64,000 nt of DNA from Flavobacterium selenitireducens (GTDB lineage Bacteria; Bacteroidota; Bacteroidia; Flavobacteriales; Flavobacteriaceae), in NCBI RefSeq assembly GCF_014748335.1, contig NZ_JAAVIY010000007.1:1-64000 (forward strand). Direction: 5' to 3'. Position 1 is the first letter of the stretch, and each line of letters opens with the position of its first letter. Positions 50,336 to 58,408 of the stretch are shown here, piece after piece. A program made the position numbers and the translations under genes. The notes below the pieces were generated by a model, which saw only the letters and a program-made list of their open reading frames with translations, made no database searches and had not been told where the DNA came from.

Positions 50336-51590
50336 AATTCTGGTAAGCTTGTGCTTGCTGTTGGCTCTCACGTCTTTCGCCCAGGAAGGCAGTTATTCTC
50401 CATACTCTTTTTTCGGGATAGGCGACCAGCGCTTCAAGGGGACGATAGAGAACCGTTCGATGGGAGGCGTTTCGGTTTTCCCGGATTCCATCCATATCAA
50501 CCTTCACAACCCGGCTTCGTTTTCGTCATTGAAATGGACGACGTTGACGGTGGGAGGAACAGGTTCATGGGCCAATCTCAGGACAGAAAGCCAGGAAGAA
50601 AAGGCAAAACGCTTTACGTTGGATTATCTTGCCGTGGCGTTGCCGTTCAAAAAAGGAGCGGTGGTCTTTGGGCTTGTGCCGTACTCGTCGGTAGGTTACA
50701 AAATCCAGAGTGAATTGCCTTTCGGGACCAGTGAAGATACGATTTTGAGGCGTTTTAACGGCTCGGGCGGTGTTAACCGTGTTTTTGTCGGCGCAGGTTA
50801 CGAGATCACGAAGAATTTCAGGTTCGGAGCCGATGTGAATTTCAACTTCGGAAAAGTGGAAACCACGTCATTGGCCCAGCTTAGAGGCATACAGTTCGCC
50901 ACCCGGGAAATCAATGAAACCGACCTTTCGGGTTTTAGTGCCAACGTTGGCGTTTCCTACGAAGGCAAGATCAACAATAAATTGAAGGCGTTCGGTAGTT
51001 TGGTTTATTCGCCATCGGCCAATTTGAACACCAAAAGTTACCGCAATATAGCAACCGTCCAGATTTTGCAATTGGGAGGCGTTGCGATCGTCGACCAGGA
51101 CACGATTTTTTATAATAAGGAGCGCACGCTGAAATTGCCGTCCCGTTTTTCCGTTGGCGGCGGAATAGGGCAGCCTAAAAAGTGGTTGGCCGGAGCCGAA
51201 GTTACCTTTACGGGTGCGAAGGACATTCAAAGCCGTTTTTCCGAAAGCAGCAGGAACGCTCGTTTTGAGAACGCAATAAAATACAGTGTTGGAGGTTATT
51301 ATATTCCGAATGCCAACTCGTTCAGCAGCTATCTCGAAAGGATTGTGTATCGCGGAGGACTGCGTTATGAAAACACCGGACTCGTGTTGAATTCCCAAAC
51401 CATTTGGGATGCCGCCGGAACAATTGGGTTTGGGTTGCCGATCACCGGTTCGCTATCGAATATCAACATTGGCCTGGAATACGGAAAACGCGGAACCAAA
51501 GCCTACGGTCTTGTTGAGGAAAATTACTTCAACATATCCGTTGGATTTTCATTCAACGACCGCTGGTTCGTGAAGCGCAAGTACGATTAA
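50325..51590 (+). CDS. Outer-membrane beta-barrel protein (FadL-like layout)
   Basis: 421 residues. Signal peptide ends ALTSFAQ (about 20). The body is beta-rich with an N-terminal SPYSFFGIGDQ segment, a Gly-rich GGVNRVFVGAGYE, FRFGADVNFNFG and a C-terminal barrel-like end (INIGLEYGKRG, YFNISVGFSFNDRW). This layout, with NMGG-type N-terminus and long barrel, resembles FadL-like porins in Bacteroidota, which are always found next to coaX here. Cargo is unknown. It overlaps coaX by 11 bases and precedes a TPR gene by 19 bases. Confidence 0.8.
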   Translation: MINKILVSLCLLLALTSFAQEGSYSPYSFFGIGDQRFKGTIENRSMGGVSVFPDSIHINLHNPASFSSLKWTTLTVGGTGSWANLRTESQEEKAKRFTLDYLAVALPFKKGAVVFGLVPYSSVGYKIQSELPFGTSEDTILRRFNGSGGVNRVFVGAGYEITKNFRFGADVNFNFGKVETTSLAQLRGIQFATREINETDLSGFSANVGVSYEGKINNKLKAFGSLVYSPSANLNTKSYRNIATVQILQLGGVAIVDQDTIFYNKERTLKLPSRFSVGGGIGQPKKWLAGAEVTFTGAKDIQSRFSESSRNARFENAIKYSVGGYYIPNANSFSSYLERIVYRGGLRYENTGLVLNSQTIWDAAGTIGFGLPITGSLSNINIGLEYGKRGTKAYGLVEENYFNISVGFSFNDRWFVKRKYD

Positions 51591-51609
51591 GGCCCGCAAT
51601 ACAAGGGTT

Positions 51610-52896
51610 ATGAAATGCACGTATTTGATTTTGGCGATGCTATTCTCTTTAGGACTGGCATCGGCACAGGAAAAAACCGACAAAAAGTGCAAGCAATTGC
51701 AGCATGTCGTGGACAGTCTCGTCCAAAAAAACGAATACGACAAAGCATTTGAATCCTGGACGTTGTTGCGCAAAACGTGTCCGACGTTCGATCAGCGCGT
51801 TTATACTTCCGGTGCGGACCTGCTCAAAATAAGGATCGATCGCGCAAAAGTTGAAGACAAAGCGCCACTTGTCAATGAACTCGTCAAGATTTACGACGAC
51901 CTGAACAAAAACATCCCGGCGAACACGGAGCCCGTTTTGCTTCAGAAAGCGCTGCTTCAACAGCAATACAAACTGGCGTCCGACGCAGAAGTTTATGCGA
52001 TGCTCGACAGGGCGTTCGCTAAAAATCCGACCCAATTCACCGACCACAAAGCGATTTATCTTTACCTGCAATTGTATTTCGACAAATTCAAGGCAGGAGA
52101 CAGAACCATTACGGCGAACAAAATCCTCGGAAAAAGAGATGACCTGATCGCGCATGTAGAACGACTTGCGGCGGCTTCACCTGCGTCCGCAAACGACGCG
52201 ACGCGTACGATCCAGGCGTTGCAGATGACCGTCAAGGAAGTTTCGACGTGTGAAAATCTCGACGCCTATTACGGGGAAGCGTTCGAGAAGCGCAAAAGTG
52301 ATACGTTGTGGCTTGGTGTCGCGCTCAAGGCATTGTCTGATTCGCATTGCCGCACGAGCAAGATGTTTACCGAAATTACCCAACATCAGCAAAACCTGAA
52401 ACCAACGGCCCAATCGGCTTACAATTTAGGATCGGCGGCTTACCAAAAGGCGAAATTTGACGAGGCCGAGAAGTATTTCGTGCAATCGGCTGAGCTTTCC
52501 AAGGATCCTATAGAAAAATCCGACACTTATTTTACGATCGCCTCGACGCTTTTTTCGGGACGCGACAAAGGCAGACAGAAACAGTATCTGGACAAGGCGC
52601 TCGAAGCCAATCCGAACCATCCAAAATCATATATCTTGCTTGCCCAGATGTATGCCGGGGCAGGAAACGATTGCGGAAAAAACCCGTTCGAGAAAAAGGC
52701 GCTGAACTGGCTCGCGGCCAATACGCTGAAAAAGGCGATCGCTGTCGACAAGACGAAAACCAGTCTTGAAAAGCTCGTCAGAAAGTATGAGGAACAGGCG
52801 CCATCCGATAAGGAAATCAAGCAGGCCAAGATGGGCGGAATGACCATTTATTACGATTGTTGGATCAAAAGTTCGGTAATCGTCCCAAAAAAATAA
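51610..52896 (+). CDS. Exported TPR protein
   Basis: 428 residues with a signal peptide ending GLASAQ (about 20). The rest is helical with tetratricopeptide repeats, clearest at 245-330 (AQSAYNLGSAAYQKAKFDEAEKYF, ADLSK-type turns and NHPKSYILLAQMYAGAGND). It is probably periplasmic and an interaction scaffold. It lies between the beta-barrel gene and lptC (three bases before it), so it may belong to an envelope-assembly unit. No catalytic motif is seen. Confidence 0.82.
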   Translation: MKCTYLILAMLFSLGLASAQEKTDKKCKQLQHVVDSLVQKNEYDKAFESWTLLRKTCPTFDQRVYTSGADLLKIRIDRAKVEDKAPLVNELVKIYDDLNKNIPANTEPVLLQKALLQQQYKLASDAEVYAMLDRAFAKNPTQFTDHKAIYLYLQLYFDKFKAGDRTITANKILGKRDDLIAHVERLAAASPASANDATRTIQALQMTVKEVSTCENLDAYYGEAFEKRKSDTLWLGVALKALSDSHCRTSKMFTEITQHQQNLKPTAQSAYNLGSAAYQKAKFDEAEKYFVQSAELSKDPIEKSDTYFTIASTLFSGRDKGRQKQYLDKALEANPNHPKSYILLAQMYAGAGNDCGKNPFEKKALNWLAANTLKKAIAVDKTKTSLEKLVRKYEEQAPSDKEIKQAKMGGMTIYYDCWIKSSVIVPKK

Positions 52897-52899
52897 CCG

Positions 52900-53454
52900 A
52901 TGCAGTTCACGAAGACCATTTTGTTAGTTTGGTGCATTTGCCTTTGCGGATTGATGCTATCGTGCGAAGGCAATTTCAAGGACGTGCAGAAGCTCAAGTT
53001 TTCTGAGTTTACGCCTAGCGGGGAAGCCGACGACTTCAGCCTGAAATACACCGATTCAGGCCGCATCACATCGGTTTTGGTAAGCCCTAAAATGCTCGAT
53101 TACGCAACAGCCCGCTACCCGTTTACCGAATTTCCGAAAGGCATCAACGTCACGCTTTACGACAAAAACCAGAAAAAGACCTACGTGCGCTCCAATTATG
53201 CCGTCACGTTCAAGAATACGGATCTCATCGATCTTCAGGGCAATGTCCAGATATGGAATGACGAGGGATCACGCCTCGAGACCGAACAATTGTATTTTGA
53301 CCAGAAAAACGAATGGTTTTTCACCGAGAAAAAGTTTAAATTTACTGACCCGAAAGGAGTGTCCTTCGGGCAAGGCGTCGATTTCAGCAAGGACTTCAAG
53401 ATTGTGAACTCACAAAAGATTTCCGGAGAGATCGAAAAATCCCAAGAATATTGA
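52900..53454 (+). CDS. lptC: LptC-like LPS export periplasmic protein
   Basis: 184 residues with a lipobox at MLSC (Cys 22), so here it is likely lipid-anchored rather than a single-pass protein. The body is the LptC-type beta-jellyroll, with PFTEFPKGINVTLYDKNQKKTYVRSNYAV and the TDLIDLQGNVQIWNDEG repeat typical of LPS export proteins (LptA/LptC-like OstA fold). It carries LPS from LptB2FG to LptA. It is one base ahead of the next gene. Confidence 0.9.
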   Translation: MQFTKTILLVWCICLCGLMLSCEGNFKDVQKLKFSEFTPSGEADDFSLKYTDSGRITSVLVSPKMLDYATARYPFTEFPKGINVTLYDKNQKKTYVRSNYAVTFKNTDLIDLQGNVQIWNDEGSRLETEQLYFDQKNEWFFTEKKFKFTDPKGVSFGQGVDFSKDFKIVNSQKISGEIEKSQEY

Positions 53455-53455
53455 C

Positions 53456-53653
53456 ATGAACAGTTACCTCAAGATCATCCCGTACATTTACCTCGCCGCT
53501 GCTTTGTTTTTCATTTATTCCGGAATCGTGCGCTATGGCGAAGGCGAAGAAGGATTTTGGCTCTGGTTTGTGATCGCGGCCCTTTGCGTGTTCATGTTTT
53601 TTTTCAGGATGCGGTTTGCACGGCGCTTCAACGGAAGAAAGGACGAAAACTAG
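53456..53653 (+). CDS. Small two-helix membrane protein
   Basis: 65 residues, two hydrophobic segments (about 7-25 and 34-51) separated by a short GEGEEGFW turn, ending in a basic RMRFARRFNGRKDEN tail. The position (one base after lptC, three before the CNNM gene) is conserved in flavobacteria as far as I recall; I do not recognise a named family. It is probably an inner-membrane accessory protein. Confidence 0.8.
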   Translation: MNSYLKIIPYIYLAAALFFIYSGIVRYGEGEEGFWLWFVIAALCVFMFFFRMRFARRFNGRKDEN

Positions 53654-53656
53654 GTT

Positions 53657-54907
53657 ATGGAAGTCGGTATCATCATTTCCAGCTTGATACTGGCCGCCTT
53701 CTTTTCAGGGATGGAGATCGCATTCATCTCCTCTAACAAGATTTATCTTGAGATTGAGAAGAAACAAGATGGTTTTTTGTCCCAGATATTGAGGAAACTC
53801 ACCCAAAAGCCGTCGAAATTCATAGCGGCCATGCTCGTCGGGAACAACCTGGCGTTGGTCGTATACGGTTTTTTCGCTTCCCGCCTCGTCCTGAGATTGC
53901 TGTTGCCTTACGACCTTACCGGCATTTCCAATTTGATGATACAGGCGGCAGTGGCTACGGCGGTCATCGTATTTACGTCTGAATTCCTGCCAAAAGTTTT
54001 TTTCCATATTTACGCCAACAGCCTGATTCGTTTTTTCGCGCTTCCGGCTTATGTTTTTTACCAGATATTTTACTACATATCGGCGTTTATTCTTTGGGTT
54101 TCGGACACGGTGCTGAAGAAATTTTTTGGTACCGACAGCGATCCCGTCCAGGTTTTTTTCAGCAAAGTAGAGCTCGGGAATTTCATTAACGAGCAAATGA
54201 GCAGTGTGGACGATAGCGAGGAAATCGATTCCGAAATCCAGATTTTCCAGAATGCGCTTGATTTCTCTGCAGTCAAGGCGCGCGAGATCATGACGCCCCG
54301 CATGGAAATTTCCGCTATTGACATTTTTGCGCCGGTATCGGAATTGCGCGATCTTTTCGTCGATACCGGATACTCCAAGATCCTTGTGTACCAAGAGTCG
54401 CTCGACGATATCTTGGGTTATGTGCATTCGTTCGACTTGTTTCGGAAGCCGCGTACGATAAAGTCGATTATGATTCCGGTTGAGTTTGTCCCTCAGACCA
54501 TCTTGATCAAGGACGCGATGGAACAACTTACCAAAAAGCGAAAGAGCGTCGCGGTCGTGCTTGACGAATATGGCGGAACCGCGGGCATCGTCACGATCGA
54601 GGATATCGTCGAAGAGCTTTTTGGTGAAATCGAGGACGAACACGATGAGCAGGAAGCGCTTTCGGAGCAAAAACTAGATGAGCAAACCTGGCTTTTCTCG
54701 ACACGACATGATGTGGAATACCTTAATGAAACGTATGGGCTCGCAATTCCTGAAGCGGACGCTTATAGCACGCTTGGCGGGTTCATCGTGAATTCGTTGA
54801 ACGAGATTCCTCAGAAAGGGGCGCAGTTTGAAATCGGGCGTTTTCGGTTCGTTATAGAAGAGGCTACCGTTAAGAAAATCGAGCTGGTCAAGCTGACGGT
54901 CGACTGA
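53657..54907 (+). CDS. CNNM/CBS-domain (CorC/HlyC) membrane protein
   Basis: 416 residues. A CNNM membrane domain (about 1-135; starts SLILAAFFSGMEIAFISSNK) is followed by two CBS repeats (about 195-320, REIMTPRMEISAI and RKSVAVVLDEYGGTAGIVTIEDIVEELFGEIEDE) and a CorC/HlyC domain (about 340-416). The CNNM family is linked to divalent ion efflux and, in Bacteroidota, to gliding-associated GldE, but nothing here assigns GldE function. It is last in the coaX-lptC operon, 3 bases after the small membrane protein. Confidence 0.9.
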   Translation: MEVGIIISSLILAAFFSGMEIAFISSNKIYLEIEKKQDGFLSQILRKLTQKPSKFIAAMLVGNNLALVVYGFFASRLVLRLLLPYDLTGISNLMIQAAVATAVIVFTSEFLPKVFFHIYANSLIRFFALPAYVFYQIFYYISAFILWVSDTVLKKFFGTDSDPVQVFFSKVELGNFINEQMSSVDDSEEIDSEIQIFQNALDFSAVKAREIMTPRMEISAIDIFAPVSELRDLFVDTGYSKILVYQESLDDILGYVHSFDLFRKPRTIKSIMIPVEFVPQTILIKDAMEQLTKKRKSVAVVLDEYGGTAGIVTIEDIVEELFGEIEDEHDEQEALSEQKLDEQTWLFSTRHDVEYLNETYGLAIPEADAYSTLGGFIVNSLNEIPQKGAQFEIGRFRFVIEEATVKKIELVKLTVD

Positions 54908-55306
54908 AATATACCAATCCGTGCCATTGGAATTTCTCAACCACGCATTTTGCTGGACGTTTGGCGGCTCCGCTTCGCTGCGCCGCTGCTCTTCACAAAA
55001 GATTTACGGATCACAGTTTCAAAATTGTGCTTTTTGCTGGACGTTTGGCGGCTCCGCTTCGCTGCGCCGCTGCTCTTCCACAACAAATCTACGGATCACA
55101 GTTTCAACATCGTGCATTTGCTGGACATTTGGCGGCTCCGCTTCGCTGCGCCTCACCTCGAATGCGACTCCAGAAAACAGGCGTGAATCACAAACAAATG
55201 CCGATTTGCGGAACGTCAATTTTTAAAGTAAATATTTCCCTCAAAATATGGTTATTAAATAGATAATTGTATTTTCGCAAACTGAATTAAAAATCAAGAT
55301 TGTAAA
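54908..55306. other. Intergenic stretch with the 84-bp tandem repeat
   Basis: Between the CNNM gene and the foldase gene. It holds the tandem repeat (54930-55152) and an A+T-rich promoter region. A TATTTTCG -7 variant precedes the foldase gene by about 30 bases. No coding function is claimed. Confidence 0.6.
54930..55152. repeat. 84-bp tandem repeat, about 2.5 copies
   Basis: Period exactly 84 bases, seen from TGCTGG at 54951, 55035 and 55119. Each unit holds TTTGGCGGCTCCGCTTCG and CGCTGCGCC in order, then CTCTTC(A) and a CGGATCACAGTTTCA tail. Copies 1 and 2 are full, copy 3 stops near 55152. The end of a further unit (TTTCTCAACCACGCATTTTG) is visible before copy 1. 84 is divisible by 3, so all three plus frames stay open, which explains the ORF shadows here. 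I find no gene or known element. Confidence 0.85.
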
Positions 55307-57370
55307 ATGGCAGTTTTATCAAAGATCAGACAGCGCTCCTTATTACTTATAGGTGTGATCGGGTTTTGCTTGTTGGCCTTCCTTATCGGGGATATCTTTT
55401 CGAGCGGAAACATCAACCTGGCGTCAAAAGACGTAGGTAGCGTCAATGGAAAAGACATCACGTTCGACGAATTTAGAGTAAAAGTGAACAACGTCGAAAA
55501 AAGCGGACAAGGTATGACCGCTTCCCAGGCCGCGAGCCGCGTTTGGGATCAGGAAGTGGCGATTGCGCTATTGACGGCGGAGTTCGACAAATTGGGAATC
55601 CGCGTAAGCGAGAAACACATACTCGACGCGTTCAAGAACGATCAGCAAATCGGTCAGAACCCTATGTTCAAAAACGAAAAGGGCGAATTTGACGTTGCCA
55701 AATTGCAGGAGTTCATCAAAACGAACCCGGAGGCTAAAAAAGCAATCGAGGATCGTGAGAAAGATGCTGTTTTGAACGCGAAATATCTGATATACAACAC
55801 TTTGGTTAAAGGCGGCGTTTTTGTTACCGAAGCCGAAGGAAAATACAAATACGAAGCGGAGACTACGAAAGCGACTTTCGATTACGTTGGCGTTTTGTTC
55901 TCGACGATCAAGGACAGCGACGTTAAAGTATCCGATTCGGAGCTTACCGACTACATGAAGAAGCACGAAAAGCGTTACAAAGCGGACGAAAACCGTGAGT
56001 TGGAATATGTGTTGGTAGAAGATAAACCATCTGCTCAGGACGAAGCCGAAGTAAAGCAGGCAATCGATAAATTGCTCACAGCTGCTGACAGCACGGGGAA
56101 TTTCCGTACGACGAATAACATTGCTGAATTCGTGAACCAAAATTCCGACATCCCTTTCGACACGACGTATATCGCCAAGAAGGATTTGCCGACGGAACAT
56201 GCAGAAGCTTTGTTCAACTTGCCGACAGGAACCGTCTATGGCCCTTACATGCAAGGGAAATACTACGCCATTACACGTTCGTTGGGCCGCAAGTCCGGAG
56301 CGAACGCCAAAGCCAGCCACGTTTTGATCAGCTGGGAAGGTACACAAGTCAACAAGCGCGAGAAGCGTACGAAAGAGGAGGCCAAGGCGAAAGCCGAAGC
56401 GTTGCTCGCCCAGGCTAAAGCAAATCCGGCTGGTTTCGCGATGCTTGCCATTACGAATTCCGACGATTCATCAGCTCAGCAAGGTGGCGACCTCGGATAT
56501 TTCGCTCCCGGCCAAATGGTCAAGCCGTTCAACGATTTCGTTTTCAACAACCCGATCGGAACCATCGGTTTGGTAGAGACGCAATTCGGATATCACGTAA
56601 TTAACGTCACCGACAAGCAGGACGCCGTGAAATTGGCGACAATCGCTCAAAAGATCGAGCCGTCTGATGCCACTACCGATGCGCTTTACCAAAAAGCGGT
56701 AAAAGTGGAAATGGAAGCCACCGACAAAGATTTCGCATCTGTCGCAAAAGCCGAGAAGCTTGAGCTCGTCCCGTCTGTTAAAGTGAAAGCTATGGACGAA
56801 TATTTCGGTAGCGTAGGGGCACAACGCCAGATCGTCCAGTGGGCGTTCAACAGCGATACAGAAGTAGGAGACGTGAAGCGTTTTGAAGTCGTGAACGTAG
56901 GAAACGTCATCGTGAAGTTGAAGAAAGTCAATCCGGAAGGACTTCTTTCGTTGGACGAAGCGCGCACTGCGGTGGAGCCAATCCTCAAGAACAAGAAAAA
57001 GGCGGAATTGATCCGCAAGAAAATGACAGGTTCGTCTTTGGCGGCAATCGCTCAGGCGTCCGGTTCGACGGTTCAGTCTGCTACCGATCTGACGCTTGAA
57101 AACAGCATGATCCCGAATGCGGGACCGGAGCCGAAAGTTGTCGGAACGGCTATCGCTACCGGAGTCGGTAAAATATCGAAACCGATCGATGGAAATTCAG
57201 GTGTTTACGTAGTAGCGCCAAAAGCTGTCGCGAAAGCGCCGGCGGTGAAAGATCACGTTGATTTCGTGAACAAATTGAAAGGCCAGGCGGCGGGATATTC
57301 CTCAAGAGTGATTCCTGCGCTTAAGTCGGACGCCAAAATCGTAGACAACAGAGCGAAGTTCAATTATTAA
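55307..57370 (+). CDS. PpiD-like periplasmic peptidyl-prolyl isomerase
   Basis: 687 residues. An N-terminal membrane anchor (about 12-30, LLIGVIGFCLLAFLIGDIF) is followed by a SurA-N-like chaperone region (about 45-330) and a PpiC/parvulin domain (about 334-430, ASHVLISWEG and GGDLGYFAPGQMVKPFNDFVF, GYHVINVTD). A second helical region extends to the C-terminus. It folds envelope proteins. It starts its own transcription unit after the tandem repeat, and the bidirectional terminator 57387-57420 follows it. Confidence 0.9.
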   Translation: MAVLSKIRQRSLLLIGVIGFCLLAFLIGDIFSSGNINLASKDVGSVNGKDITFDEFRVKVNNVEKSGQGMTASQAASRVWDQEVAIALLTAEFDKLGIRVSEKHILDAFKNDQQIGQNPMFKNEKGEFDVAKLQEFIKTNPEAKKAIEDREKDAVLNAKYLIYNTLVKGGVFVTEAEGKYKYEAETTKATFDYVGVLFSTIKDSDVKVSDSELTDYMKKHEKRYKADENRELEYVLVEDKPSAQDEAEVKQAIDKLLTAADSTGNFRTTNNIAEFVNQNSDIPFDTTYIAKKDLPTEHAEALFNLPTGTVYGPYMQGKYYAITRSLGRKSGANAKASHVLISWEGTQVNKREKRTKEEAKAKAEALLAQAKANPAGFAMLAITNSDDSSAQQGGDLGYFAPGQMVKPFNDFVFNNPIGTIGLVETQFGYHVINVTDKQDAVKLATIAQKIEPSDATTDALYQKAVKVEMEATDKDFASVAKAEKLELVPSVKVKAMDEYFGSVGAQRQIVQWAFNSDTEVGDVKRFEVVNVGNVIVKLKKVNPEGLLSLDEARTAVEPILKNKKKAELIRKKMTGSSLAAIAQASGSTVQSATDLTLENSMIPNAGPEPKVVGTAIATGVGKISKPIDGNSGVYVVAPKAVAKAPAVKDHVDFVNKLKGQAAGYSSRVIPALKSDAKIVDNRAKFNY

Positions 57371-57386
57371 GAACATCTGTTCCCTT

Positions 57387-57420
57387 AAAAAAATCCCGGA
57401 TTCGACGTCCGGGATTTTTT
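57387..57420. terminator. Bidirectional terminator
   Basis: AAAAATCCCGGA and TCCGGGATTTTT form a 12-bp stem with a seven-base loop. It separates the plus-strand foldase gene from the convergent GHMP kinase gene. Confidence 0.85.
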
Positions 57421-57445
57421 ATTTAGGTGCAATGCGAAATACCGG

Positions 57446-58363
57446 TTAAAGAATCATTTCGGAGAATGGAAGCACGGTGTCATAGCCTCGTTCTTCAAAA
57501 TACCGCGTTGGATTTTCACGGCTGACGGCCAAAACGAAATCGCCTCCCCAGGCACCGAGACTTTTGATGACACCGTTAAAATCCGGAAACAGCGCTTCCT
57601 TGACGGTTCTCATTTCGAGTACGTCGCTCATGATGCTTTCATGTCGTTCAAGTTCGTGGGCGAAAGTCCTGACGTCTTTGGCTGCGATAACGGCTTCGGT
57701 GATCTTTGATATTTTAGAGGTGATCCGGCCGATTCCATCCGTGCGATTGTGGTAATAAGAGGCGATCGCGGCTTTGCTGCTTTGTTTTTTATTCAGATAG
57801 ACGAAGTACAATTGATCGCCAAAATCGGGTGCAAACAAAATCGGTGTTATTTTAGGCAATCCATTTTCCAGCTGATATTCCACAGCGGTATCGTTTTGCG
57901 CGCACGCAATGTCGTAGCCGCTGCCTCCGAAACTGTTTTGCAGCAATTCAAAAGCGTCGATACTGAGCCATTGGGCGATGTTGTTGATCAGCGTGGAGGA
58001 AGTACCCAATCCCCAGTTTTTCGGAAAGGTCAGGCGCGTTTCGATCGCGTAACCGTTGGCGTTGTTGATGAAATCAGGATTTTTGAGATAACCTTCGTGC
58101 AGAATTTCAAGCAATGTAGTCTTGACGGAATCGTACTTTTCGACGTAATCCGGCGTGCAGATCTCGTCGAATTCATACTTATCCTCAAACCAAACCGCGC
58201 CATCGTGATTGAAGCTTTTCCAGCTTATTTTTTTATCGGATGCCGGCATTATCGTCAGGTCCTGTCCGAATTTTGTCGGAAAGGCAAATGCTTTGGCGCC
58301 ATCGAGTACGACATATTCGCCGGTCAGCAGTAATTTTCCGTTGGAGTAATAGTGTTTTTTCAT
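57446..58363 (-). CDS. GYDIA-family GHMP kinase, phosphomevalonate kinase candidate
   Basis: 305 residues, cytoplasmic GHMP fold. It starts GKLLLTGEYVVLDG (motif 1, about 9-22). The phosphate loop is NWGLGTSSTLINN (about 116-128). FGGSGYDIACAQ at 145-156 gives the family its name. It is 45 bases downstream of HMG-CoA reductase in one operon. Mevalonate kinase and mvaD are encoded elsewhere in this window, and no gene for phosphomevalonate kinase is seen in either operon, so this is the best local candidate for that step; the assignment is an inference from neighbourhood and family. ATG 58363 is preferred to 58378. Confidence 0.85.
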   Translation of the reverse strand: MKKHYYSNGKLLLTGEYVVLDGAKAFAFPTKFGQDLTIMPASDKKISWKSFNHDGAVWFEDKYEFDEICTPDYVEKYDSVKTTLLEILHEGYLKNPDFINNANGYAIETRLTFPKNWGLGTSSTLINNIAQWLSIDAFELLQNSFGGSGYDIACAQNDTAVEYQLENGLPKITPILFAPDFGDQLYFVYLNKKQSSKAAIASYYHNRTDGIGRITSKISKITEAVIAAKDVRTFAHELERHESIMSDVLEMRTVKEALFPDFNGVIKSLGAWGGDFVLAVSRENPTRYFEERGYDTVLPFSEMIL

Positions 58364-58408
58364 AAAGAGAAACCTCAAAGTTTTTCAAAACCCTTGAGGT
58401 TGTGACAA

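Noticed and set aside
53705..54670. A 321-residue minus-strand ORF over the CNNM gene
   Set aside because: Antisense to a CBS/CorC gene with intact motifs.
53657..54907. Calling the CNNM/CBS protein GldE
   Set aside because: The sequence fits the wider CNNM/CBS family; no gliding genes lie nearby in the window.
54930..55152. A CRISPR array
   Set aside because: The unit is 84 bp of near-identical sequence with no variable spacer pattern and no cas genes nearby.
54921..55266. Three overlapping plus-strand ORFs of 78-101 residues
   Set aside because: They come from the 84-bp tandem repeat being open in all three frames. No promoter at the right distance, and the composition (Ser/Arg/Cys) is not protein-like.
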